From contig JAZBRS010000039.1 in assembly GCA_037176725.1 (NCBI GenBank), forward strand, positions 20,620,001 to 20,684,000: 64,000 bases of DNA. The letters are read 5' to 3'. This DNA is from Posidonia oceanica (Eukaryota; Streptophyta; Magnoliopsida; Alismatales; Posidoniaceae). The position numbers and the translations under genes are program-made. The notes below the pieces were generated by a model. It was given only the letters and a program-made list of their open reading frames with translations, did no database searches and was not told the DNA's origin. Below, in pieces: positions 32,101 to 42,345 of this stretch (position 1 is its first letter; the number at the start of each line of letters is the position of its first letter).

Positions 32101-35100
32101 TCCTCCAACTGCTAGGAGAAGCCAACCTAAAGCAGACTTAACCTCTCAGCTTAAGAAGGTCAAAGCCGACATCTCCATCTGGGATTTGATCCACACTTCT
32201 GCCGAGCACCGCGAGGCTTTTCTTCGCGTGTTCCAGGCTGCTCGTGTGTCCCAGTCCATTGAGCCTTCTGCCTTGGAGAGCATGGTTGGGTTAATCGCGG
32301 AGCCCCAGGTCATCTCTTTTACGAGTGATGAACTGCCTCCGGCGGGGATTAATCACAACCAGCCCCTGTTCGTCACGGTGCAGTTCAAAAACTTCCGCAT
32401 TCCCCTAACACTGGTTGATAACGGGTCAGGCCTTAACGTCTGCCCCTTGCGTACAGCAACCAAGCTCGGATTCAAAGCCGAGGATATCACGCCGGCCGTG
32501 AAGGGAATGACTGCTTTTGACAACACTCACCATGACGCTCTAGGGATTCTGATTATCCCTCTGGCTATCGGTCCGGTCGTCTTCGACGTAGAATTCTATG
32601 TCGTCGACTTGAAGCCTAACTTCAATCTTCTGCTTGGGCGCCCTTGGCTTCACAAGCATCAAGTCCTTCCTTCGACCCTCCATCGAATGATAAAGTACCG
32701 TCATGGTGATGATGTCATTGTCGTCATGGCGGAGAACTTTGAGAAGGAGCGGATCGAAGCAGTCTCTCCCGTGTCTTCGCAATCTATCCCATTTGACCCC
32801 GAGATTTCTGAAGCCCTCTATCGTGTTAACCGGTGCGAGCCAGTTAACTTCGTTCCCGATCTCGAACGTGTCAACTCTTTGGCCGTTCACAGTGACCCCT
32901 TTCGAATGGTTGAGAATGTATGTCACAGGTGGGGTTACACAAAGGGTACGCCGCTCGGGCGTCATGGCCAAGGGATCGCAGAGCCGATCGTAGCAGTGGA
33001 GCGAAGGAAATCGGAAGGCCTCGGCTACGAACCAAAGCTCAACGAAGATCACTGCTTCCAGCTCAAAGACCATGCACCAGCCATTCCCAGAGACCTCACT
33101 AACTTTACCAGTGCAGGAATTCTGGGATCCACCAACGATCAAGCCACGACGCCGACAGAGGATTGGGTGTGTGTTGAGGACTACTACTCGGATGAGGAGC
33201 AGTCTGGCACAACAGAGGCAGTCCCAGTCAGCTCAGCAGAAACAGTGGTCAGAGCAGAGGCCCCACAGTCAGTCTTTTCAGCTCTCCCTCTGGCAGATAT
33301 AGCAGGCAGCTCAGCAGGCCCTGTGGCAGAACAAGCAAGTTCTCATTCTTTTGCAGCCACATCTGCATTACAAGTTCAGGCAGCGGTGCAGAAGTTAGAG
33401 ACACTCCTTCTGACAGAACCAAACATGCTACCGACGGTCACAACCACATCAGTACCACTGTCCCCATCTCTGGAGGGACCATCTATCAGCTCAGTCAGCA
33501 ACGCGGCTCAGCCCGCTCCAGCATCATCTTCAGGAATGCAGCTGGCGCAGTCCGCTTCGCATTCTCCTGACAACCAGCAGCAGCTCTCATGGCAAGACCC
33601 CATGGCGTCAGAGGCTGCACTCTCTCAGTTACGGCCTGATACAAAAGGCCAACTGAGCACTACACTCTCCGGGCCCTTGAGCCCTCTAAAGAGCACCCCC
33701 GCTTATTCTCCAACTGTGACCCTGGCAGCTTATTCATCCTTAGCACCGCTAGCCTGTCTATTTGGGCCATCTACTTCAGAGTTGCTACCATCAGACACGC
33801 CCGTGAACCAGATCATGCAGACCCCAAGGGCGGCGATCTGTCTTGCAGCCGGGCCAGTGCCGCAGGCCCCCGGCGCCTACTACGTCGACTCCCCCTCGGA
33901 CGAAGAAGAAGGAGTGGCGATAGAAGCCCAGGTCGATTCCTGGATGTCTGACTTAGAGTTGCTTTATCAAGAACAACTCAAGTCGATAGCAGATGACCTG
34001 GCAGATCACCAAGCTGCAGAAAGGAAAGGGAAAGCCGTAGTCACGGATCCTCCTCTGCAAGAGGACCATGCCTCTATCATGGTCCTAGAAGACTCAGCAG
34101 CGCCGGACTCCCCTAGACCAGATGAGCTCATCACTCTTCAACCAGAAGGCGGGTCTAGGTGGTTTGTGCAACCCATGCCTCACCTGAACAGCATACCAAG
34201 CGGCAGTAACCAGATCAGCCGCCAGTCTGGCGTATCCCCCACAAGCACACTAGAAGACCCAGAGGGAGGAACATCAGCAGTACATGCAGCAGCAGTAACA
34301 GAGCAGAATGCCTCAGCAGCAGAGCAGTCAGCAGCCTCAGCAGCAGAACAGTCAGCAGTATCAGCAGTAGAGTCAGTTAAGCCCTCAGCAGTATCAACAG
34401 AGCACTCAGCAGAGCCAGTCAGGCCGGAGCAAATGGTAGAAGGAGTTGCTGGGATGGAGGTCGCGCACCGAGGCTACAAGAATACCCGAGTAAGCATGAC
34501 CATCCTGAAACGTCACCAGGGCCAAGCAGTGGAACACATGCACTCTTTCAACATCACAAGCCCTTCCTTCGAGAAAGAGATCCTCTCAGAACTTATTGCC
34601 TATGGAGAGGAGGATGATACGGGCATGGATGAGACTGACGAACCTTTGCCCGAGTTCCGGCCCTATGACGACGACCCAGAAGGCCCCAACCTCCATGTTG
34701 AAGAAGAAACAGAGGTTGTCAACATCGGCACAGCTGAGGAAGTCAGAGAAGTTTGCATCAGTGCCCAGCTGTCCACCCAGGTTCGAGCAGAATTCATCGC
34801 ATTCCTGAAAGAATACGCGGATGTCTTCGCCTGGAGTTATGAAGATATGGTTGGCCTTGACATAGAGATAGTGGTGCACAATCTGCCCTTAAATCCGGAT
34901 GCCAAGCCAGTGAAGCAGAAACTAAGAAGATGGCGACCGCAGTGGCTGCTCATGATCAAGGAAGAGATAATGAAGCAGCTTGGAGTCAACTTTCTGAAGG
35001 TCGTTCTTTATCCTGAATGGCTGGCAAACATTGTACCTGTGCCCAAGAAAGATGGCCGAATCCGGATCTGTATCGACTACAGGGACCTGAACAAGGCGAG

Positions 35101-37993
35101 TCCCAAGGACGACTTTCCATTGCCTCACATTGACGTCCTAGTCGACAATACAGCAGGCCACAAGATGCTCTCCTTCATGGACGGCTTTTCTGGATACAAT
35201 CAGATCAAAATGGCAGAAGAGGACATGGAAAAGACTTCATTCATCACCCCTTGGGGAGTCTTCTGCTACCAAGTCATGCCGTTCGGCCTGAAGAATGCTG
35301 GTGCAACCTATCAAAGGGCCATGACAGCGCTATTCCACGACCTCATGCACCAGGAAGTCGAGGTCTACGTAGACGATATGATCGCCAAAACCAAAGAGCC
35401 CGAGGATCATCTTGCCTGTCTCAGAAAGCTCTTTAACCGTCTACGGAAGTACAAGCTGCGCCTGAATCCCAAGAAGTGCGTATTCGGGGTATCTTCTGGC
35501 AAATTGCTCGGCTACATTGTTAGCCAAAGGGGGATTGAGGTGGACCCGTTGAAAGCACAAGCCATCGTGGACATGCCACCCCCTAGAACTGAAAAGGAAG
35601 TCAGAAGTCTGCTTGGGCGTTTACAATATATCAGTCGCTTCATTGCACAGCTTACGCCCATCTGCGAACCCATATTCAAGCTCTTAAAGAAGAATGCGCA
35701 GATTCACTGGAACGAGGAGTGTCAGGCTGCATTTGCCAAGATCAAGCAGCTGCTGATCAAGCCTCCTGTCCTGGTCCCGCCTACGCCAGGGAGACCTTTG
35801 TTTCTCTACCTTTCTACCACGCAGCATTCCATGGGCGCCGTCTTGGGCCAACATGACGAATCTGGTAGAAAGGAGCGCGCCATCTACTACCTGAGCAAGA
35901 AATTTAATGAATGTGAAGCCAGGTACACAACACTAGAGAAGACTTGCTTGTCCCTTGTCTGGGCTGCACAGAAGCTGAGGCACTACATGATGGCATACCC
36001 AGTACAGCTCTTATGCCGGCACGATCCCATCAAATTCCTCTTCCAGAAGCCGGCCATGGTGGGCAGATGTGCTAAGTGGCAGGTGTTATTGTCTCAGTAC
36101 GACATCACCTTCGTCACACAGAAATCCATGAAGGGTCAAGCAATGGCAGACCATCTTGCTGGCCTCCCTCTGCCTGAATACCAACCCCTCCAGACGCAGT
36201 TCCCTGATGAAGACATTCTCTTTGCAATGGAGGACTCTGAGCAGAAAGATCCTGAAGAAGCAGAGGAATGGCAGCTCTACTTTGATGGTGCAGTCAACAA
36301 AAAGGGCCGAGGCGTAGGCGCAGTGCTGACCACGCCTCAAGGACAGATGACTCCTTTCGCGAGGAAGCTGACCTTCACCTGCACAAACAACGAAGCAGAA
36401 TACGAAGCTTGCATCCTGGGGTTAAAAGTCGCCCTCGAGCATGAGGCGCAGAAGCTGCATGTGCACGGCGATGCCATGCTGGTGATTTCTCAAGTGAACG
36501 GCGATTGGAAGACAAAAGATCCCAAGCTTGTGCCGTATCACGAACACCTGCTGAGGTTGATGAAAGAATTCAAGAGCATCCGCTTCACATACCTGAACAG
36601 AGCAAAGAACGCGTATGCAGACGCACTAGCAACTCTGGCATCCTGGCTCACTATATCAGAAGACAGCACTGTGGATGTATCGGTCGCTCGCATTGAGCAG
36701 CCTGCATACTGCATGAGCATAGAAGAAGTGGATCCCGCAGAGGGGCAGCCCTGGTATCAAGACATAAAATCTTTCCTGGAGTCTGGTAACTTTCCTCCTG
36801 ATACCACGGCAGCAGACAAGAGAACTTTGGCGCGTCTGGCGTCAAAATATGTGTTAGGGGCCGGGCAGCTATACAGAAGGTCATACAATCAGATGCTACT
36901 GCGCTGCCTGAACAAATCGGAGGCTGACACGCTAATGCTCCAAGTGCATGCGGGAACCTGTGGCCCGCACATGAACGGCGTCCTCCTGGCCAAGAAGATC
37001 ATGCTTCAAGGATATTTCTGGCAGACCATGGAAGCCGACTGCTGCCGGTTCGTGCGTAGATGCCACAACTGTCAAATTCATGGTAACTTCATCAAGGCCC
37101 CTCCACATCAGCTGCACAACATGTCTTCGCCATGGCCTTTCTCCACCTGGGGGATCGATGTCATCGGCGCCATCCACCCCGCTGCTTCAAATGGTCATCG
37201 TTACATTCTCGTAGCGATCGATTACTTTACCAAGTGGGTGGAAGCGGCCTCTTACAGGACAGTCACCGCTGCGGCAACAGAAAAATTTATCAGAAACAAT
37301 ATTGTTGCCCGGTATGGGGTCCCGCACTCTGTCATCTCTGATAACGGCTCAAACTTTATTGCCAAAAGGATCGAAGAATACCTGCAAAGTCTCAAGATCA
37401 AGCACCATCGATCCTCGCCTTATCGGCCTCAGATGAACGGAGCAGTGGAATCTGCAAACAAGAATATTGTCAAGATCCTGAAGAAAATGGCAGAAATCCA
37501 CAAGGATTGGCACGACAAGCTCCCGTACGCACTCTGGGCGTACAGGACATCAATCCGGACCTCTACAGGAGCCACCCCGTACTCTCTGGTGTACGGCATG
37601 GAAGCAGTGTTACCTGTTGAAGTGGAGATCCCCTCCCTGCGGATCCTGCGGGAAGCTGAGTTGGAAGAAGCAGAATGGGTCGAAGACCGCTGCGTCCAAC
37701 TGAACTTGATTGATGAGCGCAGATCGCAAGCCATGCATAACGCTCACTGCTATCAGAAGCGGATGGCCAAAGCATTCTTGAAGAAGGTCCAGCCCAGAAG
37801 CTTTCAGCCAGGGGACCTTGTCTTGCGCGCCATTCATTTGCCTGACGGTCGAGGGAAATTCCGACCCAATTGGCGCGGCCCCTTTGTGGTCAAACAGATC
37901 TTCTCGGGAGGCGCTGTGACTCTTGAGGATATGGACCAGATTGAGCAGTCTGAGCCCGTCAACCTCTGCTATCTCAAGAAGTACTATCAGTAG
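29132..37993 (+). CDS. gag-pol: Tat/Ogre-type gag-pol polyprotein (2953 aa), intact
   Basis: I start at ATG 29132 (MAQYVSEPS). The frame is open upstream to about 28973 but without an ATG. Approximate residues: Pro-rich N-terminus; gag domain 355-520; Asn/Ser-rich stretch about 535-560; zinc knuckle-like C-x2-H-x4-H-x4-C about 671-684; aspartic protease about 1070-1180 with DNGSG and LLGRPWL; G-patch about 1265-1300 (GLGYEP); Ser/Ala/Gln linker 1320-1780; reverse transcriptase 1890-2100 with YVDD at 2079-2082; RT-linked RNaseH about 2223-2346 whose first catalytic Asp is replaced (LYLSTT); second, archaeal-type RNaseH about 2378-2505 with FDGA, NNEAEYEA, HGDA and ADALA; integrase 2600-2830 with HHCC finger, GIDVIG, SDNGSNF and GAVESANK; GPF-like C-terminus (NWRGPFVV). 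No stop or frameshift: potentially functional. Confidence 0.95.
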   Translation: MAQYVSEPSFTPVTEDVSVPAPLVAPSVPLVPPPTPRFPPLTSLGSQYTPGQWQASLPPDPVAESILTAITRAPETPLPPPSQGYVAFDIPSTAAATFSVESFPPGQSVSVPLVSQPPPALHFSVPTGEMPEAQYQHLMELAQRLQGMALSVRPPSVPVVPEIPPRPVPAFLASTSTPPPRPSSQLLTVPTMGARLPPPPAQQLAQHAPLPSGGQPFGSAGAQYLTGSLSGTPPVQQLALRHPPPIPAQHGIYSSPLPQVQHPAYTPAYTIPQHGYVGHPVAPPGDAMVDPEEHLGATHSAYVLATPADPSPPAAIQDPINNRMDVLEKALRLVQGTEHQTYQFRDLCCFPEAVLPPKFKIPDFEKYNGRGCPVAHLKAYCGDLAQFQADERLLIRLFQKSLTGPALKWFTSLDMSAIKTWNDLSQAFLEQYSFNLDLVPKRADLIAIKQNSGEPFGEYVGRWRALASQVRDRPSDEESIEIVIKGAQPSLGALLSIQPVTTFAALIRAGARVESSLRSGNFPALSTFAKQAAISSSSANNSISNNNNSGSNSNRPKRKDSPKPAVAFVDSPAVPVRLPSRPAPAQMVYAPAPRNPHTPHITTTARPVYPAAPVQQGPYPRQRRPPTERRNFTPLVEPLTVILPKVASLLKFPEVRPPPSPLPHWFRSDLFCNFHRSVGHSTDNCFSLRNVIQDLIESGTIVIDTHETSTQARTHASASPAVPPHSGIVRQPLPEHSYPGGAGTSGVHSVFPSGPATSEVDPSDLISDISEPFPVSLYLAAVAGSESGIHLIRPRARPERPLAHPTMLPQAQSPVHLLARAQPSSPIHLLGRPQPHLLGGPQPAPAFPPQQPYPLDRPQLHLLGRPQPAPAFPPQQPYPLDRPQYPVGPPVTPPVLAARAPVVIGLTLDTHRVPYSYATEMCAEVTRSGRVYRPPVPATRPTHPRPIMPPPSSQPIADPTPDQPVVSQIPTQPVVTQLPSTVPLEPARTTPPTARRSQPKADLTSQLKKVKADISIWDLIHTSAEHREAFLRVFQAARVSQSIEPSALESMVGLIAEPQVISFTSDELPPAGINHNQPLFVTVQFKNFRIPLTLVDNGSGLNVCPLRTATKLGFKAEDITPAVKGMTAFDNTHHDALGILIIPLAIGPVVFDVEFYVVDLKPNFNLLLGRPWLHKHQVLPSTLHRMIKYRHGDDVIVVMAENFEKERIEAVSPVSSQSIPFDPEISEALYRVNRCEPVNFVPDLERVNSLAVHSDPFRMVENVCHRWGYTKGTPLGRHGQGIAEPIVAVERRKSEGLGYEPKLNEDHCFQLKDHAPAIPRDLTNFTSAGILGSTNDQATTPTEDWVCVEDYYSDEEQSGTTEAVPVSSAETVVRAEAPQSVFSALPLADIAGSSAGPVAEQASSHSFAATSALQVQAAVQKLETLLLTEPNMLPTVTTTSVPLSPSLEGPSISSVSNAAQPAPASSSGMQLAQSASHSPDNQQQLSWQDPMASEAALSQLRPDTKGQLSTTLSGPLSPLKSTPAYSPTVTLAAYSSLAPLACLFGPSTSELLPSDTPVNQIMQTPRAAICLAAGPVPQAPGAYYVDSPSDEEEGVAIEAQVDSWMSDLELLYQEQLKSIADDLADHQAAERKGKAVVTDPPLQEDHASIMVLEDSAAPDSPRPDELITLQPEGGSRWFVQPMPHLNSIPSGSNQISRQSGVSPTSTLEDPEGGTSAVHAAAVTEQNASAAEQSAASAAEQSAVSAVESVKPSAVSTEHSAEPVRPEQMVEGVAGMEVAHRGYKNTRVSMTILKRHQGQAVEHMHSFNITSPSFEKEILSELIAYGEEDDTGMDETDEPLPEFRPYDDDPEGPNLHVEEETEVVNIGTAEEVREVCISAQLSTQVRAEFIAFLKEYADVFAWSYEDMVGLDIEIVVHNLPLNPDAKPVKQKLRRWRPQWLLMIKEEIMKQLGVNFLKVVLYPEWLANIVPVPKKDGRIRICIDYRDLNKASPKDDFPLPHIDVLVDNTAGHKMLSFMDGFSGYNQIKMAEEDMEKTSFITPWGVFCYQVMPFGLKNAGATYQRAMTALFHDLMHQEVEVYVDDMIAKTKEPEDHLACLRKLFNRLRKYKLRLNPKKCVFGVSSGKLLGYIVSQRGIEVDPLKAQAIVDMPPPRTEKEVRSLLGRLQYISRFIAQLTPICEPIFKLLKKNAQIHWNEECQAAFAKIKQLLIKPPVLVPPTPGRPLFLYLSTTQHSMGAVLGQHDESGRKERAIYYLSKKFNECEARYTTLEKTCLSLVWAAQKLRHYMMAYPVQLLCRHDPIKFLFQKPAMVGRCAKWQVLLSQYDITFVTQKSMKGQAMADHLAGLPLPEYQPLQTQFPDEDILFAMEDSEQKDPEEAEEWQLYFDGAVNKKGRGVGAVLTTPQGQMTPFARKLTFTCTNNEAEYEACILGLKVALEHEAQKLHVHGDAMLVISQVNGDWKTKDPKLVPYHEHLLRLMKEFKSIRFTYLNRAKNAYADALATLASWLTISEDSTVDVSVARIEQPAYCMSIEEVDPAEGQPWYQDIKSFLESGNFPPDTTAADKRTLARLASKYVLGAGQLYRRSYNQMLLRCLNKSEADTLMLQVHAGTCGPHMNGVLLAKKIMLQGYFWQTMEADCCRFVRRCHNCQIHGNFIKAPPHQLHNMSSPWPFSTWGIDVIGAIHPAASNGHRYILVAIDYFTKWVEAASYRTVTAAATEKFIRNNIVARYGVPHSVISDNGSNFIAKRIEEYLQSLKIKHHRSSPYRPQMNGAVESANKNIVKILKKMAEIHKDWHDKLPYALWAYRTSIRTSTGATPYSLVYGMEAVLPVEVEIPSLRILREAELEEAEWVEDRCVQLNLIDERRSQAMHNAHCYQKRMAKAFLKKVQPRSFQPGDLVLRAIHLPDGRGKFRPNWRGPFVVKQIFSGGAVTLEDMDQIEQSEPVNLCYLKKYYQ

Positions 37994-39533
37994 CCGAAAG
38001 CGGCCCCGTTGCAGATGCCCTTCTCCCACTTGCATTTTCATTCTCGCCTTCTTGCTTCAACTCTGTTTCAAATCATCATCGTCATCCTTTCAACTCTTAC
38101 ATCCCTATTTAAATCATCATCATCGTCATCTTTTCAGCTCTTGCCCCCTTTCTTTTCAAATCATCATCATCATTCTCTCAAGCATTGTATCTTTGGCCCG
38201 GTGATGACAACCGGAAGTGCTTGCCTGCTCTGGAAAGAGTCACCCTGCCTCACCTGGCACTACTTAGATGTCTTAGCAAGTGAGGGAGCCACCACCAGTG
38301 AGGACAGACAAACTGTCTAATCTCGTAAGGACATACATCTCTGCGAGAGAAAAATGTTAGGATGTGAATCTAAAAAGGTGAGAGTAGACATCTAGGCTTG
38401 GGCACATCCAAGGGACAGAGGACGAAGACACAGGCCGGCCCTAGAGATAGGGGTGTGCAGTCTAACCCTGTTCCTTCTACCCATCACACAGCAGACCCAA
38501 AGCCTAAATCTATTACAATTCAAGCTCCCTCCTTTTGCCACCAAAATGGGGATAGCAAAAGCCTGAAAAAAAAAAAAAGAGAAAAGCAAAACAACAAGCG
38601 AAAAAAAAGAAAGAGAAAAGAGATAGAACAAAAACCAAAAAAAAGGAAAAAAGCAAGTAAAGCAAAAAACAAAAAAAAAAGAGAAGAAGAAAAGGGCAAG
38701 TTGCAGCCCGAAAATACAGGCACCGTTATCCCCCATACCATCACTAGAGATCCCCAGGGAGTTAAGCTTGAAAAGGGTCTACCACATCCCTCCAAGAGCA
38801 ACACTTACCCTTCTTCTAGCTAGGGGCAGAAAAAGGACTGCATACCCATGAGGGAGAAACCTTTCAAAAAAAGAGAGAGCTGAAAGAATAGGTGTAGGTC
38901 CTGAAAGCGCAGCCAGTAGCCTGTCCTCACCATATCACCATCTGTATAATGCCAACACCTGTTCCGGAGTGCCACCAATAAGCCGAGAGTCTGAGTAGGA
39001 CCCAGTGAGTCAAGGACCACTCCCTTCCTCTATAGCAGGCACCAAAGCACTCCGCACGCTGAGGGCATTCAAGCATCCATCCAAGCATACCCATCCATCC
39101 GAGCATGCTAATCCATTGAAGCATACTCATTCATCTAATACTACTCGTCCGCATAAGCATAGCACTTGCATCCTGCATACATGCATCCCCGTCTATCCTT
39201 CCTTTCCTGCCAATCTCTCCGCTCTGCAACACGCTCCGGCCCTGAGACAGTACTTCTCCCCAGCAGAGCGCATCGACGACACTCAAGCTGCGCTGGTCCA
39301 GATCTCCTGCCAGCCCTCGCCCCCATGTCCGCAAGACTGCAACAAAATCCCCCTGCTTATCAGTGCTTAACTGCTATGTTCCGTTATCAACTGCTAAATG
39401 CATATGGAACTACGTTTTCAGTTTCAGTTTCTTCTTGTTGGCAATGATTACATACCTGCGAGATCTGACTGTTTATTGATAGCAGGCACCGTCAAGCTTT
39501 GCATCCATCAGCCTGTCTTCTGCAATCAGCGCA
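37994..39533 (+). other. Spacer between polyprotein and second ORF (complete element)
   Basis: No gene. It has a TCATCATCGTCATC-type microsatellite (38070-38180), a block shared with element A (38199-38300), an A/purine-rich run (38560-38690) and CATCCATCC words (39060-39180). An acceptor-like TCTTCTGCAATCAG ends at 39529, five bases before the ATG, so the second ORF could be expressed by splicing. That is inference. Confidence 0.65.
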
Positions 39534-40736
39534 ATGGGCTTCCCTACTCTGCTAACTCCTGCACATTGCTCGGAAACCCTGCAAGAATGGGTCGGCAAGC
39601 TCACTCAAGTAGACTGTGAACAACTGCGCCTGTGGGGCATACCAACTAAACTGCTGAAGGCTGCTGATGTGGAAGTCAGCCGCCACCTTCTGTGTGCCGC
39701 CGCAAGATTCTGGAAACCGGCGCACCACGTCTTCCGCTTTGGCAAGATTGAGCTGACACCTACACTGGAAGAGGTGCGTCGGATCTGCGGCTTTTCAAAA
39801 ATCATGGGGCCTCCTATTTTCATGAGACGCGACGGATATCTCGAAGTCCTAAGCCAGCTGACTGGGCTATCCACTCGAACCTGCCAACAGAAACTAATCT
39901 GCACCAGTGGACCAGAGCCCATGCTTCGCCTTGCACACTTCAATGATATCATGAACAAGCGTGCTGACCTCGGAGATGAGCTGTGGCTCCGAGGATTTGT
40001 CATCCGCTTTTTGGGCGAACTAATCTTTACTCATGGCCGACTGACAGTGGCCATCGAGGTCGCAGAGATTGCGCTAGCTGTGGTGACCCAGCACATAGAC
40101 CTGGCACCGGTTGTCTTGGCAGAGACATATCGCGGGCTGGACCGCATTTCTCATCGCTGCCGCCACTTCCACGGTTGCGGAGCACTCATACAAGTCTGGC
40201 TGACTGCGCACTTAGAGATGGACTTCCTGCGCCCTCAAGTACACGCCTTCGAAGCATACTGCAGCAGCGCCCGTACCAGAGCAGACAAGAGCGTTAAAGA
40301 AGAGTACGAGAGGCTGTCAGCACTGACTGACGACGCTGTGACCTGGCGTATCGTCCCCTCTGCAGCCGAGCCATTCACTGTCTTTTTCAGCGCGCGCGAC
40401 ACGCGACTGATCGTTCTTCCAGGCTTCACAGCAGGCGTAGAGTACCACCCAATCAGGGTCATGCGCCAGTTCGGCTTCCAGCAGGGCGCCTTCATCGACA
40501 GTACAGCGCCCAAGCTTCTACAGACGTACCCTCTCAGCACAACTGCCCCGACCAAGAAGCTTGCTAGTCTGATGCAGCATGGGGTCCAATCTACAGACAT
40601 TGCAGTTGTGAGAGGCGTAGGATGCACCCCTGAGTATGAAGCTGAAGTCCGACAGCTCTGGCCTATCGCTGAAGTCCCGCCAGGCGGTCCCTTGTTCCCC
40701 GACTCCAGGCAGTCGAAGAAGGCCCGAACTGACTAG
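39534..40736 (+). CDS. DUF7745/plant-mobile-domain-like protein, copy in the complete element (400 aa)
   Basis: Same protein as 16602-17804, in its native place between the polyprotein and the 3' LTR of the complete element. Features are VFRFGKIELTPTLEEVRRICGF (about residues 70-90), the GDELWLRGFVIRFLGELIFTHG helix region, VLAETYRGLDRISHRCRHFHG, a conserved late block VEYHPIRVMRQFGFQQ and a basic tail. The family assignment rests on remembered similarity and not on a search. The ORF keeps its exact length in the dead element A. This argues that it is a real, selected protein and not a chance frame. Its role (nuclear retention, targeting or defence evasion are conceivable) is unknown. Confidence 0.82.
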   Translation: MGFPTLLTPAHCSETLQEWVGKLTQVDCEQLRLWGIPTKLLKAADVEVSRHLLCAAARFWKPAHHVFRFGKIELTPTLEEVRRICGFSKIMGPPIFMRRDGYLEVLSQLTGLSTRTCQQKLICTSGPEPMLRLAHFNDIMNKRADLGDELWLRGFVIRFLGELIFTHGRLTVAIEVAEIALAVVTQHIDLAPVVLAETYRGLDRISHRCRHFHGCGALIQVWLTAHLEMDFLRPQVHAFEAYCSSARTRADKSVKEEYERLSALTDDAVTWRIVPSAAEPFTVFFSARDTRLIVLPGFTAGVEYHPIRVMRQFGFQQGAFIDSTAPKLLQTYPLSTTAPTKKLASLMQHGVQSTDIAVVRGVGCTPEYEAEVRQLWPIAEVPPGGPLFPDSRQSKKARTD

Positions 40737-41036
40737 GCCCTTGTGCAACCATCATGTGGTCTTCTTTCGGATTATGCTGTACATTTCTGGCCTGCCATAG
40801 GCATTGTACTCATCAAGCTTTATCAATGAAAACTGTTTCCGCTATCTGCTTGCACATCAAGACTCATTGCTGCATTGCATATCATTATCATCATCATCTT
40901 GGGCCCTCTAACTGGACTTGCAGGCATCACAACGCAGTAAAGTCCTCAGCACCCAATCCGGAGTCCAGAACATCTGCGGACCCGCGTCGTCAAGCTACGC
41001 CATCCGGCGTCCTCAGCTGATCATCCCCAGCTGAGT
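40737..41036 (+). other. 3' flank of second ORF (second copy)
   Basis: Nearly identical to 17805-18104. No gene. Confidence 0.6.
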
Positions 41037-41557
41037 TCCCTGCGGGCTGGCACCCCAAACTGCCCGGCGGAAGGTCCGTCAACCTGTCATCATCCTCTGC
41101 GGGCTGGCACCCCAAACTGCCCGGCGAAAGGTCCGTCAACCTGTCATCATCCTCAGCTGATCATCCCCAGCTGAGTCCCTTGCGGGCTGGCGCCCCAAAC
41201 TGCCCGGCGAAAGGTCCGTCAACCTGTCATCATCCTCAGCTGATCATCCCCAGCTGAGTCCCTTGCGGGCTGGCACCCCAAACTGCCCGGCGAAAGTTCC
41301 GTCAACCTGTCATCATCCTCAGCTGATCATCCCCAGCTGAGTCCCTTGCGGGCTGGCACCCCAAACTGCCCGGCGAAAGGTCCGTCAACCTGTCATCATC
41401 CTCAGCTGATCATCCCCAGCTGAGTCCCTTGCGGGCTGGCGCCCCAAACTGCCCGGCGAAAGGTCCGTCAACCTGTCATCATCCTCAGCTGATTATCCCC
41501 AGCTGAGTCCCCTACGGGCTGGCACCCCAAACTGCTCTGCGATGGGTTCGTCAACCT
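41037..41557 (+). repeat. 83-bp tandem array (second copy)
   Basis: Copy of 18105-18625 with a few substitutions and the same unit number. Confidence 0.92.
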
Positions 41558-41589
41558 ATCATCCATCCACTCATTCATCTATCTTTGCA

Positions 41590-42256
41590 TCCTGATACCA
41601 GGGGCGCTTCGACCATCCCCTGGTATCATCCTGATACCAGGGGCATCTTTTGGCTGCCCTGCGGTATCATCCCCAGCTGATCATCCTCAGCTAAATTCCC
41701 TTGCGGGCTGGCACCCCAAACTGCTCGACGAAAGGTCCGTCAACCTAACACTCTTCTCGGCTGCTCACCCCAGCTGAGTCCCCAGCTGATCGCCCCCAGC
41801 TGGACCACCATCCCCTGCGGGCTGGCACCCCAAACTGCTCGGCGAAAGGTCCGTCAACCTGACACTCTTCTCGGCTGGTCACCCCAGCTGAGTCCCCAGT
41901 TGATCGCCCTCAACTGAATCCCTTGCGGGCTGGCACCCCAAACTGCTCGGCGAAAGGTCCGTCAACCTGACACTCTTCTCGGCTGGTCATCCTCAGCTGA
42001 TCGCCCTCAGCTGAATCCCTTGCGGGCTGGCACCCCAAACTGCTCGGCGAAAGGTCCGTCAACCTGACACTCTTCTCGGCTGGTCACCTCAGCTGAGTCC
42101 CCAGCTGATCGCCCTCAGCTGAATCCCTTGCGGGCTGGTACCCCAAACTACTCGTCTGACAAGCACGACACTCTTGTCATCACTCTCTGCTTTTGATGCC
42201 ATGGACGCGCTGGCCAACCCCTGGTGTCATCCCGACACCAGGGGCATCTTTTGATC
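41590..42256 (+). repeat. Palindromic hairpins and 108-bp array (second copy)
   Basis: Copy of 18660-19332. One 108-bp unit here lacks GTCCCCAGCTGA (12 bp, near 41996-42000). The first half-site reads GATACC where the other copy reads GATGCC. CCCCTGGTGTC (42218-42228) pairs with GACACCAGGGG (42234-42244). Confidence 0.85.
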
Positions 42257-42345
42257 GCCCCTTGGTATCGTTCTTTCCCTCTTTCCCCTATGACGTTCCT
42301 GGCGTCATGGGATGATTTCTTCTCACCCTTGCTCTCATCTCCTCT

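Noticed and set aside
29132..37993. Alternative frames within the polyprotein (for example minus-strand 30377-31324)
   Set aside because: Shadows of the real coding frame with no domain similarity.
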